Positions 14,336 to 23,631 of a stretch of 37,256 nucleotides of DNA are shown here, in pieces. The DNA comes from Psychrobacillus sp040274765. Lineage in GTDB: Bacteria > Bacillota > Bacilli > Bacillales_A > Planococcaceae. The first letter of the stretch is position 1. Each line of letters opens with the position of its first letter. The stretch lies in NCBI GenBank assembly GCA_040274765.1, contig JBEMAY010000028.1, positions 1 through 37,256 of the forward strand, given 5' to 3'. The translations under genes and the position numbers were made by a program. Below the pieces are notes generated by a model. That model saw nothing but the letters and a program-made list of their open reading frames with translations, was not told where the DNA came from and made no database searches.

Positions 14336-16754
14336 CTTTTCTTTCTCCTTTCTTTTTTGCCAATCTCAGTGTAATCATTGCTATTATTCCAAGAGATGCA
14401 ATAGTAAGTACGCTGATTTCAAACAATGTATCAAACCCGCGATAATCTACTAAAATTACGTTTACTATATTTCCGCCTCCTGCCTCACTATATACGGTTT
14501 CTTTGTAGTATTCCGATATAGAAGGAACGAGTTTTTGAGAGTGTGCAGAAATAGCAATTAAGGTAACCATTATCCCAACACCAAGGGCAATTAGAAAGTT
14601 AGTTAAACGGAATTTGCGATCTTCTTTGCCTTTTTCATGCTTGTTTAATTTAGGTAGGTGATAAAATGCACCTAAGAATAATGCAACAGAAACTGTTTCT
14701 ATTACTAGCTGAGTGAGGGCTAGGTCAGGTGCTTTGAAGATGATGAAAAACAACGCAACTGTATAGCCGACAGCACCCAATGCAATAATCGCAGTGAGTC
14801 TCGATTTAGTAATTAATATTGTTAGTGTTCCAATAATAATTAATAAAGATAACAGTACTTCAAAAAATTTAATAGGCGCCAAGTTATCAAAGCTAATGAC
14901 AAAGGCTTCCTTTATCCACAAAGTGCTTGCAAGTAAAATAATAATAGCTCCAAAAATGTAGACTAAGTAAGAGCGGATGGAACCTTTCATGTATAAAGAG
15001 GACACTTGATTGGCGCCGCTCTCTGAAAGCATCATTAACCAATCATAGATGCCGTTCAATGTAACCTTGGCTGGCATCTTCGAGTAGGCAACGCTCCATT
15101 TAGGTAGTGTTTTGTATAATAGATAGCCGACAAGGAATATTCCCAACGTCATATATAGCGCTGGCGAATCAAATCCATGCCAAGCCTTAATCTTAAACCC
15201 AACCTCTGAAGGTAGAGCATATGCGTTCGGTTGGATAGCTGCTACAGCTGGTTTAATAAATGTTTTTCCAAAGACATTTGGAATGAAAAATATCACGATT
15301 ACAAGTGTTGCTAATATTCCAGGAGAAATAAGCATCCCAATAGGCGCCTCATGTGCTTTCTTTGGTAGCAACTCAGGTTTATGCTTTCCGCGGAACGTAT
15401 GGAGGACAAAGTACAAGCTGTAAACGAATGTAAAGACACTCGCGATCCAAGCAACTACTGGAATCAATATCCACCACGTATCCATAGAGTATAGTTCAAA
15501 ATGTTGTAACGATAGTGTAGCATCTAAAAACATTTCCTTACTCAAAAATCCATTGAATAGGGGAATGCCCGCCATAGAAAGGCTGCCAATCATCGCAATT
15601 GTAAAGCTAATAGGCATTAGGCTCATTAGCCCTCCAAGCTTACGAATATCGCGCGTACCGGTTTCATGATCTACAATTCCAGCAATCATAAAGAGACTTC
15701 CTTTAAAGGTAGCATGATTCAATAGATGGAAGACTGCAGCGAATGTAGCGAATGTGTAGGTCGTTACTAAATCTCCTGTAACGTGATACGCAATAGAGCC
15801 AATTCCTAGTAGTGACATGATTAGGCCAAGCTGACTTACTGTAGAAAAAGCCAAAATTGCTTTTAAATCAGTCTGTTTTACTGCAAAGAATGATCCCCAG
15901 AATAGTGTGAGGATACCAACACCAGTAACTAACCATACCCAAACTTCAGAAAGTGCGAAAATAGGAGTAAGTCGTGCAACTAAATATAACCCTGCTTTTA
16001 CCATAGTTGCTGAGTGTAGATAGGCACTGACAGGCGTTGGTGCTTCCATAGCATCCGGTAGCCAAATGTAGAAAGGAAATTGTGCAGATTTTGTAAATGC
16101 ACCAAGTAATATTAGTACTAGGGCCCAGACGAATAGATCATGCTCGGCAATAGTAGCTGCTTGTGGTATTAGTTCCCGGATGGAGAAGGTTTCTCCCATA
16201 ATGCCAAGCAGTAAGAAACCACCTAGCATCATCAAACCACCGAATACTGTAATCATCATAGACTTCAATGCACCGAAGCGAGAACGATCTCGAGTATACC
16301 AGTAGCCAATCAGTAAGAATGACGATATAGAAGTTAACTCCCAGAAAAAATATAAACCGATTAAGTGGTCGGACTGAACAACTCCAAGCATAGCTGTCAT
16401 AAAAATTAATAAGTATACGTAAAAATTCCCTAGATTCTCTTTATCCTTATCTAAATAAAAGATAGAGTAAAGAACCACGAGGGATCCTATCCCAGTTATT
16501 AATAACGAAAAAAGTAAGCTAAGGCCATCTATGTACGAGACAAAGGAAATATCGAGTGATGGAATCCAAGGCATTTCTTCTGAAAAAGTTTTTCCATCCA
16601 TTACAGAAGGGATATACATTGCATATAAAACTACTAAAAGTAAAGGTGCGATTAACACAAACCAGCCTGTGTGGATTTTTTTAGCTCTTTTATACAAGAA
16701 AGGTATAAAAATGGCTAAAACAATAGGCAAGAAAATTGCAAAAACCATGGACAT
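14322..16754 (-). CDS. mrpA: Na+/H+ antiporter subunit MrpA (NuoL-like, fused MbhD/MbhE-type C-terminus)
   Basis: 810 residues from the ATG at 16754, 6 nt after AAGGAGG; upstream in-frame codons would add 56 residues with no homology. The largest Mrp subunit, about 20 helices. The first 500 residues are NuoL-like: the key Glu is in FFWELTSISSFLLIGYW, and the key Lys in LHSATMVKAGLYLVARL. The C-terminal part carries the MbhD-like segment (IIALGAVGYTVALFFIIFKAPDLALTQL, in part) and the MrpB-like segment DYRGFDTLFEISVLTIA. It exchanges cytoplasmic Na+ for protons and supports Na+ and alkali tolerance. First gene of mrpABCDEFG, transcribed leftward as one unit. Confidence 0.95.
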   Translation of the reverse strand: MSMVFAIFLPIVLAIFIPFLYKRAKKIHTGWFVLIAPLLLVVLYAMYIPSVMDGKTFSEEMPWIPSLDISFVSYIDGLSLLFSLLITGIGSLVVLYSIFYLDKDKENLGNFYVYLLIFMTAMLGVVQSDHLIGLYFFWELTSISSFLLIGYWYTRDRSRFGALKSMMITVFGGLMMLGGFLLLGIMGETFSIRELIPQAATIAEHDLFVWALVLILLGAFTKSAQFPFYIWLPDAMEAPTPVSAYLHSATMVKAGLYLVARLTPIFALSEVWVWLVTGVGILTLFWGSFFAVKQTDLKAILAFSTVSQLGLIMSLLGIGSIAYHVTGDLVTTYTFATFAAVFHLLNHATFKGSLFMIAGIVDHETGTRDIRKLGGLMSLMPISFTIAMIGSLSMAGIPLFNGFLSKEMFLDATLSLQHFELYSMDTWWILIPVVAWIASVFTFVYSLYFVLHTFRGKHKPELLPKKAHEAPIGMLISPGILATLVIVIFFIPNVFGKTFIKPAVAAIQPNAYALPSEVGFKIKAWHGFDSPALYMTLGIFLVGYLLYKTLPKWSVAYSKMPAKVTLNGIYDWLMMLSESGANQVSSLYMKGSIRSYLVYIFGAIIILLASTLWIKEAFVISFDNLAPIKFFEVLLSLLIIIGTLTILITKSRLTAIIALGAVGYTVALFFIIFKAPDLALTQLVIETVSVALFLGAFYHLPKLNKHEKGKEDRKFRLTNFLIALGVGIMVTLIAISAHSQKLVPSISEYYKETVYSEAGGGNIVNVILVDYRGFDTLFEISVLTIASLGIIAMITLRLAKKKGERKVENK

Positions 16755-16796
16755 AGGAATCCTCCTTCCAACATTATATTTAAGTATATAAATAAA

Positions 16797-16825
16797 ATTA
16801 TACTCCAAATATGCTGTGTTTGCAT
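16797..16825 (-). promoter_or_regulatory. Possible mrp operon promoter
   Basis: On the minus strand a perfect TATAAT (16797-16802) lies about 45 nt before the mrpA ATG. The -35 at 17 bp (ATGCAA) is poor, so an activator may be needed. Confidence 0.35.
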
Positions 16826-16839
16826 GGCTTATTACTTCC

Positions 16840-16856
16840 TTCCTATATATAAGGAA
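16840..16856. promoter_or_regulatory. Small palindrome upstream of the mrp promoter
   Basis: TTCCT and AGGAA arms flank a 7-bp TA-rich centre, beginning 15 bp upstream of the putative mrp -35. A position suited to an activator, but the arms are short. Confidence 0.25.
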
Positions 16857-16982
16857 CAGTGAAATAGATATTAAAAAACAGAAGAATAAAAGAGCGTATG
16901 TAATGCTATTTTTTTTATTCACTTATTCTAAATTGTGGAGAATATTTTGAGAGGCTCTTGCGAAAATAAGATAGCATCCGAT

Positions 16983-16999
16983 ATGATACTAAGTATCAT
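16983..16999 (+). promoter_or_regulatory. Perfect 17-bp palindrome in the yufK leader
   Basis: ATGATACT and AGTATCAT are perfect complements around one central A, 29 nt before the yufK start. It fits an operator for a dimeric regulator, possibly the TetR protein encoded just downstream. Confidence 0.4.
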
Positions 17000-17027
17000 C
17001 ATTTACCTACAGATTAGAGGAGCAACA

Positions 17028-17588
17028 ATGAAAAATCCTTATGTATTTGGCTTTCTCCCGTTAATTACCATCATTTTGTTTAGTTTAACTTTTTCTACCT
17101 ACACTATGTTTAAAGCAATTGAATTGTTTAAAGTCATTGGTGTGTATAGTGGGATGAAAGAATTCCTGACAGATTTTGAGATAAAGCTATTCGTTTTAAT
17201 TGTTTTTGCCCTTATTTATTTCATGCTTTTTTCTGCCCTAAAGTTAATCGCGGAGACTATTCATGAGATTGGAATGTTATTCTTTTCAAGGGATTACGAA
17301 GGAAAAACAATGGCACAGGCTCGAGGGGGCTATGTCATTTTTTTAGGTGGAGCAATTATTTCAGCTGTCGGCTTTCAATCCATACAAATTCTACTGCTTG
17401 TTTTTTTAGTTACAGCCTTTATTTATTTTATCTATGTTGTATTTAAGTTAAGCAACTCGATGACACTCATCGGCACTCTAGGATTAGTTATGTTTGAAAT
17501 AATTGTATGGAGTTTATTTCTCGCATTAGTTATTTATGTGATTATTAAACTTTATAATGGGATTATTGCCAGTCTGCCATTTTTATAA
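17028..17588 (+). CDS. yufK: YufK-like membrane protein (DUF5366)
   Basis: 186 residues from the ATG at 17028 with AGAGGAG upstream; a longer frame from 16935 has no ribosome site. Five hydrophobic segments (about 5-27, 48-72, 101-117, 119-140, 152-176) with few charges. The segment LKLIAETIHEIGMLFFSRDYEGKTM (in part) forms the main cytoplasmic loop. It resembles YufK of B. subtilis, which lies in the same yuf/mrp neighbourhood. The function is unknown; a link to ion homeostasis is suggested only by its divergent position next to mrp. No terminator is seen before the TetR gene. Confidence 0.75.
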   Translation: MKNPYVFGFLPLITIILFSLTFSTYTMFKAIELFKVIGVYSGMKEFLTDFEIKLFVLIVFALIYFMLFSALKLIAETIHEIGMLFFSRDYEGKTMAQARGGYVIFLGGAIISAVGFQSIQILLLVFLVTAFIYFIYVVFKLSNSMTLIGTLGLVMFEIIVWSLFLALVIYVIIKLYNGIIASLPFL

Positions 17589-17595
17589 TCGACAA

Positions 17596-17613
17596 ATATT
17601 GCCTAGGAAATAT
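17596..17613. promoter_or_regulatory. Near-perfect palindrome before the TetR gene (candidate operator)
   Basis: An 18-bp palindrome centred on CCTAGG (ATATT to the left, AATAT to the right, one mismatched pair) ends 18 bp before a TATAAT at 17632-17637. It would cover the -35 region, a usual place for TetR self-repression. Confidence 0.45.
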
Positions 17614-17669
17614 TGTGTGTTCATATAGTAATATAATTTTAAATATATGTATCGCGAGGAGGCAAGGAT

Positions 17670-18257
17670 TTGGATACTGTGTTTGATAAGATGAATTTCC
17701 AAACAAAGAAAAAAATACAACAATCGTTCCTTTCTATATTGAAAGGAAAAGAGTTTACAAAGATATCCATAAAGGATATAACAGACAGCGCTTGTATAAA
17801 CAGAGGAACTTTTTATTTACATTACCTTGATAAATATGATTTGCTTGAAAAAGTGGAAGAGGAGCTTTTGGAAGGGCTTCGTATACATATTGCAGCTATA
17901 GATTCCGAATATAAAGTAGAGATGGTGGAACAATTACAGGTTGCAGGATTTTCGATGGAAGTATTCCGTTATATCGAGCAGCATGTGGATCAATTTATCG
18001 TTTTGCTGTCCAAATATAATACGTCTGGCTTTCACTTAAGGCTAAAAAACTTCTTCATAGAGCAATTTGAAGAGAACTATCACTCATCGGAGATGTCTTC
18101 TATTGACCCAACGATCCCTACGGACTATTTGTCTGCATTTGCAGCCTCTGCCATATTAGGTCTCATTGAGCAGTGGCTTACGCGTCAACAACGTGAAACA
18201 CCAGAAGAGGTAGCTGAACTATACTTAAAAATATTGAATTTCATAAAAAGTGTATAA
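17670..18257 (+). CDS. TetR/AcrR-family transcriptional regulator
   Basis: 195 residues starting at TTG about 8 nt after GAGGAGG. The N-terminal helix-turn-helix covers about residues 10-55 (FTKISIKDITDSACINRGTF, then YLHYLDKYDLLEKV), a standard TetR DNA-binding unit. The C-terminal part (about 90-190) is helical with a TetR_C_7-like layout ending in AAGAILGLIEQWLTR-type sequence (here ASAILGLIEQWL). The inducer is unknown. A near-perfect palindrome overlaps its own promoter, and another lies before yufK, so autoregulation and control of yufK are plausible. Confidence 0.88.
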   Translation: MDTVFDKMNFQTKKKIQQSFLSILKGKEFTKISIKDITDSACINRGTFYLHYLDKYDLLEKVEEELLEGLRIHIAAIDSEYKVEMVEQLQVAGFSMEVFRYIEQHVDQFIVLLSKYNTSGFHLRLKNFFIEQFEENYHSSEMSSIDPTIPTDYLSAFAASAILGLIEQWLTRQQRETPEEVAELYLKILNFIKSV

Positions 18258-18263
18258 ACAAAA

Positions 18264-18297
18264 GAGAAGCCCGGTAAAGGCTTCTCAATTTTTTTTA
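18264..18297. terminator. Bidirectional terminator between tetR and pbpD
   Basis: GAGAAGCC (18264-18271) pairs with GGCTTCTC (18279-18286), followed by AATTTTTTTT. The stem overlaps the stop codon of the convergent PBP gene. Confidence 0.8.
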
Positions 18298-20150
18298 TCC
18301 ATAATTCGATTAAAAATTCGGTGATGTATTTTGTTAGATTCTATACTTTTCATATTTTTAGGCATATCATATCCAATCCATACTGCTGAAGTATACGTAT
18401 CGGTTAGGCCCGCTAGCCAGTAATCATAATACTCGTTTGTTGTACCTGTTTTAGCACCAACGTAAGATGAATTGACAGAAATACCTTTTCCAGTACCATT
18501 TGTAACTACCTGTTCAAGCAATCCTCTCATCGTTTGAACCGTTTTGTAAGACCATACTTCCTTGTAATCTTCCTCCCAAGCGTATAAAACGTTTCCTTCT
18601 TTATCTACGACCTTCTGGATAGCATGTGCTGGCTTATAAATTCCATTGATAAAGCTAGTATAAGCATCTGCCATTTCTAGCACGGTGACACCTTTAGTTA
18701 ATCCACCCAATGCAGCCGAATACGTATGATCTTTTTGTTCTATAGATGCAAATTGAAAAGGAGATAGTCTTGTAAAAGCATTATCAATTCCTACTGTGTC
18801 TAATAATCTAACAGCCGGGGTATTATGGCTTAGACGAAAAGCATCCTGAATGGATACATAACCATAAACTGCACCCCCATAGTTTTGCGGGCAGTAAGAG
18901 CCTATGCATAGCTTCCCAGCATTTATAGAGCTATTGGGAGTATACGTAGTCGTTTCAAACAATGGAGCGTATACTAACAGGGGCTTAAAGGCTGAACCTG
19001 GCTGACGGATTGCCTGGTAGGCTCTGTGGAAGTCTAGCTTTTTGTAATCCTTCCCACCATAAACACTTACAATCTCCCTTGTTTCGTTGTTAATGACCAC
19101 AGAAGCTGCTTGTAAATCCGACTTTTTACTTAATAGGCTATTAATATACCGCTCATCTTCGTCTTGCTTAGCAGGATCTAATGCGGTATAGACAGTTATA
19201 CCATTAGAAATAATCTCATCGACACGAGTCTTTAGCTCATTCTCTATGAATTGTTTTTGCTGCTCATTTTGAGCATTTGCCATTTTATCCTCAAAGCCTT
19301 CTTTGTGAGCGATAAGGCTTTCTAATTCGTGTAGGACGAACGTGCTATAGGCAGGATATAATTGTTTTTTCGTTTTCGTCACTAGTTTAATTGGCGCTTG
19401 TTTTATTTCATTTGCTCGTTCGACAGTAAGTCTCCCGTTTTTAACGAGGACATCAATTAGAAGCTCCTGGCGTTTTTTAGTTGCTTCAAAATTAGTGAGC
19501 GGATTATAAATGGTTGGATTATTAGGGATTGCACTTATAAAAGCCAGTTCTGCTTCACTCAATTGATCAATGGAGCGTCCAAAATAGAAAGTGGAGGCTG
19601 CTCCTATTCCATATACTTGATTGCTGAAATAAATTTCGTTTAAATAATTCGTGAAAATATCCTCTTTGCTCGTTTGTTTTTCCATTTCATGCGCATATAG
19701 TAATTCCGTTAGCTTTCTTTCATACGTTTTTTCAGTTGACAAATAACGGAGACGGACAAGCTGTTGGGTAATAGTGCTTCCACCTTGTTCCATTTGCTGA
19801 GCAGACGCATTGGCAAAGACAGCCCTAAAGATAGCAGTAAAGTTAAAGCCTATATGATTGTAAAACTCCTCGTCTTCACTTTGAAGAAATAGTTCCTGGG
19901 CAAATAGAGGGATCTCTTCTAAAGTAAGGGGCTCTCTCCATTCGATATAATCCTCGGAGAATAGTTTCCCTCTATTGTCTAAGAGCACTATAGGAGAGGT
20001 TATAGTAGGATTCGATAGCTGAATGGAGCGTTCTAAATCCGACTGAAAGGACGCTGCCGAAAGCACCTCTGTATGGATAAAGGAATATAAAATCCACAGT
20101 ATCGGAAAACATAACAAGATGACTAAAAATCCTATACCTTGTCGCATCAT
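18285..20150 (-). CDS. pbpD: Class A penicillin-binding protein (PBP4/PbpD-like)
   Basis: 621 residues from the ATG at 20150 (GGAG 5 nt upstream; an adjacent ATG at 20147 is possible). One N-terminal membrane anchor (about 5-27). Glycosyltransferase family 51 domain: catalytic Glu in LQSEDEEFYNHIGF (about 92) and QGGSTITQQLVR. Transpeptidase domain: active-site S386 and K389 in GSAFK, then SHN and KTGT. The bifunctional enzyme polymerises and cross-links peptidoglycan outside the membrane. The length matches B. subtilis PbpD, which lies beside yuxJ, and a yuxJ-like MFS gene lies 1.1 kb away here, supporting the symbol. Confidence 0.85.
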   Translation of the reverse strand: MMRQGIGFLVILLCFPILWILYSFIHTEVLSAASFQSDLERSIQLSNPTITSPIVLLDNRGKLFSEDYIEWREPLTLEEIPLFAQELFLQSEDEEFYNHIGFNFTAIFRAVFANASAQQMEQGGSTITQQLVRLRYLSTEKTYERKLTELLYAHEMEKQTSKEDIFTNYLNEIYFSNQVYGIGAASTFYFGRSIDQLSEAELAFISAIPNNPTIYNPLTNFEATKKRQELLIDVLVKNGRLTVERANEIKQAPIKLVTKTKKQLYPAYSTFVLHELESLIAHKEGFEDKMANAQNEQQKQFIENELKTRVDEIISNGITVYTALDPAKQDEDERYINSLLSKKSDLQAASVVINNETREIVSVYGGKDYKKLDFHRAYQAIRQPGSAFKPLLVYAPLFETTTYTPNSSINAGKLCIGSYCPQNYGGAVYGYVSIQDAFRLSHNTPAVRLLDTVGIDNAFTRLSPFQFASIEQKDHTYSAALGGLTKGVTVLEMADAYTSFINGIYKPAHAIQKVVDKEGNVLYAWEEDYKEVWSYKTVQTMRGLLEQVVTNGTGKGISVNSSYVGAKTGTTNEYYDYWLAGLTDTYTSAVWIGYDMPKNMKSIESNKIHHRIFNRIMDKKN

Positions 20151-20382
20151 TTGCACTCCAGTTCTTGTAATCTAGTTAATTAGCATATTCCATGCTTTTT
20201 CTATCGACCAAATGGTAGGTAGTGTGAAGTATAAAGTTAAGGCTATGAAAAAGAAAAGGTCGATTATACGTAAATGCACAGGATAGACCGTACTACTGAC
20301 TGTTAAAATGGTTATTTATGTTAAAATTTATGCTAGAGTATCCTAAAAAATTTAAAGCAAAAGTTAGGGGAGCAAGTAAAAT

Positions 20383-21199
20383 ATGAAACCATTACAAGGG
20401 AAAATTGCGGTTGTTACAGGCGCATCCCGAGGTGCGGGCCGAGGAATTGCTTATCAGCTAGGAAGTGCTGGTGCAACGGTGTACGTAACAGGCCGGAGTG
20501 TGAAGGGGAATACAACTGATAACCGACCAGAAACCATTGAAGAAACTGCTGATGGCGTAACTTCAAGAGGAGGAAAGGGCATCTCGATACAATGTGACCA
20601 TACAAGTGATAGTGACGTAAGAAAGCTATTTGAGAGAATTGAAAGGGAGCAGGGTCGTATTGACATTTTAGTTAATAGCGTATTTGGTGGGTCCGAAAGC
20701 TCGCTGCCATCAGGAAAAGGACGACATTTTTGGGAGCGTCCATTGGAACACTGGGATGCAATGATGGTTGCTGGACCACAAGCCTATTTACTAACTACTC
20801 GATACGCTGTGCCTTTCATGGCCAAGCACCAAAAAGGGCTAATTGTAAATCTCACATTTTTTATGAAAGACCAAGTCTCTAAAAATTTATATTACGATTT
20901 AGCTATGAATGCTATTAATCGAATGACATTAGGTATGGCAAAGGAATTAGAAGAATACAATATTTCAGTGGTTGCTGTTTGCCCAGGCTGGATGAGGACG
21001 GAAAGAGTAATAGATTCAGGTTTTGGACCCAATGATGGAGCTACGGAAACAACAGGTTATGTAGGTAGAGCGGTTGTGGCATTTGGCATCAGACACTACT
21101 GTATCTAAGTTATCTGGAGAAACACTAATGGTAGCGGACCTAGCAAAAAAATATGGTTTTACGGATGTCGATGGAACTCAACCTTTGCCGTTTAAATGA
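20383..21199 (+). pseudogene. Short-chain dehydrogenase/reductase with C-terminal frameshift
   Basis: The frame starting at 20383 gives a Rossmann-fold SDR with TGASRGAGRG (residues 12-21) for NAD(P) and NSVFGGS, but it ends abruptly at 21108 with RHYCI. Reading the +1 frame after the TTT at 21082-21084 restores a normal SDR ending: ALASDTTVSKLSGETLMVADLA, in part, stopping at 21199. One extra T explains it. The YxxxK catalytic motif reads Y171-DLA-M175, so the lysine is replaced by Met. The family resembles DHRS1-type SDRs. Either a decayed gene or a sequencing error plus an unusual active site. An AGGGGAGC site precedes the ATG. Confidence 0.75.
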
Positions 21200-21223
21200 T
21201 AATCAGGAATCTTTATATATAAC

Positions 21224-21257
21224 AAAAAGGCTTTCGACCTTTAACGTCGAAAGCCTT
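21224..21257 (-). terminator. Terminator of the MFS gene
   Basis: AAGGCTTTCGAC (21227-21238) pairs perfectly with GTCGAAAGCCTT (21246-21257). The T-run is on the minus strand, so it ends the leftward MFS transcript, 5 nt past its stop. Confidence 0.9.
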
Positions 21258-21261
21258 ACAC

Positions 21262-22497
21262 TTATTGTGTATTAGCGTGTAACTCTTCCTCATGGAGCAC
21301 TTCTTCAAAGTCTTGTACAGGCTTCTTGCCTGCGAAATAGAGAATGAAGAAAGCTATTAGGAAAAGCGCACCTGTAACGAAGAACACAGATGATATACCG
21401 ATAAACCCACTGATAAATCCACCAAACATCGGACCAATAATATTACCTAAGAAGCGGAAGCTTGTGTTGTAGCCCATAAGCTCTCCTTGAACTTCGATTG
21501 GTGCTTCTCGTCGAATCAAGGCAGTGGTCACTGGTATTAGACCACCAGAAGCAATCCCAAATAAGAAGCGTAGAGCCATCAGTTGCCATAGCTCGGTAAC
21601 AAAGGCCTGTGGAACAATGAACACAAATGCAATGAGTAGCAGCATGGATAGAACTTTTTCATAGCCGATAGTATCCCCAAGCTTCCCCCAAGTTCTTGCG
21701 AAAAGAAGACTACCTACACCTGTAGCACTAAATGTTATGCCGGCTAAAAGAGCAACATCACTGGAGTCAGTTAAGTGGGAGACATATAGCGAGAGAAGGG
21801 GTTGAATACTAAAAAGTCCAATCTGTATAAGAGACGTGATCATTAGGACATTAAGAATTAGACGATGATGGAATATACCGGAAACGACCGTCTTTCTTGA
21901 ATATTCATGCTCATCCTTCGCTTTGACACGACGTTGTTCTCTAATTCCTATAATAACTAGGAGTGCAGCGATCGATACTGCGGAAGCTGTGATGATAAAT
22001 GTGTATTGAAAGCCAAACGTGTCTGCCATAAAGCCACCTATTACAGGGCCAAATAATGTACCTGACACACTTCCCATTTGTAGTGTTCCCATCGTTTTGC
22101 CTGCTACATCTTTGGCCGTCTGAGAGCTTATAAAAGCAAGTGAAGTAGGGATAAAGCCAGTTACAACACCCATAAACAAACGAAGAACAAAGAATGCTTC
22201 TACCGAATTAATAAATCCCATTAAAAGCACGCTGAGTGCAATTCCGAATCCATTAATGATTAAAATTGGCTTGTAACCGTATTTATCAGCTATTCGCCCC
22301 CAAATAGGAGACATAATAAGTGCAGAAACAAAGGTAGCTCCAAATACAAGACCAGACCATTTCTGTACATAGGCATCCGTAAAGTCGCCCATCGTATTAA
22401 TATACAAAGATAGGAAAGGCATGATCATCGTCATGGTGCTAGATACTAAGAAAATGGAAAACCACATTATAATAAAGTTACGTTTTTGTACGCTCAT
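21262..22497 (-). CDS. MFS multidrug-type exporter (YuxJ-like)
   Basis: 411 residues from the ATG at 22497 with AAGGG 6 nt upstream; a longer frame to 22548 has no site. Twelve hydrophobic segments. Motif A between helices 2 and 3 is seen in GRIADKYGYKPIL and repeated in the second half (GKLGDTIGYEKVL); the helix-5 antiporter-type motif is in LQMGSVSGTLFGPVIGG. These mark a drug/H+ antiporter of the 12-helix group in the cytoplasmic membrane. In B. subtilis yuxJ neighbours pbpD, which is close by here. Substrate unknown. Confidence 0.85.
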   Translation of the reverse strand: MSVQKRNFIIMWFSIFLVSSTMTMIMPFLSLYINTMGDFTDAYVQKWSGLVFGATFVSALIMSPIWGRIADKYGYKPILIINGFGIALSVLLMGFINSVEAFFVLRLFMGVVTGFIPTSLAFISSQTAKDVAGKTMGTLQMGSVSGTLFGPVIGGFMADTFGFQYTFIITASAVSIAALLVIIGIREQRRVKAKDEHEYSRKTVVSGIFHHRLILNVLMITSLIQIGLFSIQPLLSLYVSHLTDSSDVALLAGITFSATGVGSLLFARTWGKLGDTIGYEKVLSMLLLIAFVFIVPQAFVTELWQLMALRFLFGIASGGLIPVTTALIRREAPIEVQGELMGYNTSFRFLGNIIGPMFGGFISGFIGISSVFFVTGALFLIAFFILYFAGKKPVQDFEEVLHEEELHANTQ

Positions 22498-22581
22498 TGA
22501 AATCCCTTCTTTCTTTTGACACGTACTCTTACTTAGATTATAGAACATTTCGGGTGACTAAGGAAGTTGATTGTAAGAACT

Positions 22582-22611
22582 TTGTCACTGAAAAGTATGT
22601 TTAATTATGAT
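22582..22611 (+). promoter_or_regulatory. Sigma-A promoter of the cyclophilin gene
   Basis: TTGTCA (22582-22587), 18-bp spacer, TATGAT (22606-22611). Transcription near 22618 excludes an upstream in-frame ATG at 22607. Confidence 0.55.
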
Positions 22612-22630
22612 AAACTGTTTTGGGGTGATT

Positions 22631-23374
22631 ATGTTGAAAAAATTAATTATATTATGTTTATTTACTATGCTCTTCGTTTCAGCATGTGGAAGTAATTCAA
22701 CTGAAACTGAAAAAGACAATAAAAAAGAGACTACAAAAGAAGAATCTGCTGTTACTACTGATACCCAACAAGAGGGAGAATTAATCACGTATCCGCAACT
22801 TTCCACAGAAGTGGCGGAAAATGAAGCTTTAGTACAAATGAACACTTCTTTAGGAGCAATTAAAATTAAATTGTTTCCAGAAGAAGCACCCAAAACAGTG
22901 AAGAACTTTTTAACTAAAGCAGAAGAAGGCTACTATGAAGGTGTTATATTCCATCGTGTCATTGAAGACTTTATGATTCAGGGTGGAGATCCAACTGGAA
23001 CTGGAGCAGGTGGAGAGAGTATTTATGGTGAGTCATTTGAGGATGAATTCACGATGAACCTATTCAACTTTAATGGAGCACTTTCTATGGCCAACGCGGG
23101 TCCAAATACGAACGGCAGCCAATTTTTTATTGTACAAGCATCACCACAACAAGGTATGGCTGAACAGCTTATTCAAGGTGGTTGGCCTGAGGAAGTAGCG
23201 AAGGCTTATGAAGAAAAAGGTGGAACACCACATTTAGATCAAAAGCATACTGTCTTTGGACAAGTGATTGAGGGTATGGACGTAGTCAATGAAATAGCTA
23301 AAGTGGAAACTGGTGAAAATTCCAAGCCAGTAGAGGATATCCTTATTCAGTCCATTGAGGTTCTTCAAAAATAA
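22631..23374 (+). CDS. Lipoprotein cyclophilin-type peptidyl-prolyl isomerase
   Basis: 247 residues from the ATG at 22631 after TTGGGGTG. A lipoprotein signal peptide ends in the lipobox VSAC with the lipidated Cys at 19. A flexible Glu/Lys/Thr-rich linker (about 20-65) is followed by a cyclophilin domain to the end: FHRVIEDFMIQGGDPTGTG contains the catalytic Arg, and ALSMANAGPNTNGSQFFI the substrate groove. It catalyses proline isomerisation of exported proteins on the outer face of the membrane, unlike cytosolic PpiB. A small membrane-protein gene follows within 20 bp, probably co-transcribed. Confidence 0.92.
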   Translation: MLKKLIILCLFTMLFVSACGSNSTETEKDNKKETTKEESAVTTDTQQEGELITYPQLSTEVAENEALVQMNTSLGAIKIKLFPEEAPKTVKNFLTKAEEGYYEGVIFHRVIEDFMIQGGDPTGTGAGGESIYGESFEDEFTMNLFNFNGALSMANAGPNTNGSQFFIVQASPQQGMAEQLIQGGWPEEVAKAYEEKGGTPHLDQKHTVFGQVIEGMDVVNEIAKVETGENSKPVEDILIQSIEVLQK

Positions 23375-23392
23375 AGTAGGGAAGTGTTAGTT

Positions 23393-23620
23393 TTGTTAAA
23401 CTTTCTTTCATTAGGCTTTTTATATTTATATTTTCCAGATGATAAAACAGAGTATATACCAGTAGTTTTAGAATTTATTATGGTATTTATTCTATGTGTG
23501 TTATTATTCCGATGGTTTAAAAAGAAATCTGCTAAAGACGCAGCAAAAGCGAAGGAAATAGAAGATCGAGTACTACAGGCTAGAAAAGAAGAAGCAGAGA
23601 AAAATGTAACTTCTGAGTGA
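23393..23620 (+). CDS. Small membrane protein with charged tail
   Basis: 75 residues from the TTG at 23393, 10 nt after GTAGGGA; a GTG at 23384 is too close to that site. Two hydrophobic segments (about 1-13 and 23-42) are followed by a Lys/Glu/Ala-rich helical tail (KKKSAKDAAKAKEIEDRVLQ) that could form a coiled coil. No family recognised. The 19-bp gap after the cyclophilin gene and the shared terminator indicate an operon, but no functional link is evident. Confidence 0.6.
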   Translation: MLNFLSLGFLYLYFPDDKTEYIPVVLEFIMVFILCVLLFRWFKKKSAKDAAKAKEIEDRVLQARKEEAEKNVTSE

Positions 23621-23631
23621 CGTTGTAATAG

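Noticed and set aside
14322..16754. Frames inside mrpA on the opposite strand, and the 56-codon N-terminal extension up to 16922
   Set aside because: The opposite-strand frames lack ribosome sites. The extension has no family similarity, and AAGGAGG precedes the ATG at 16754.
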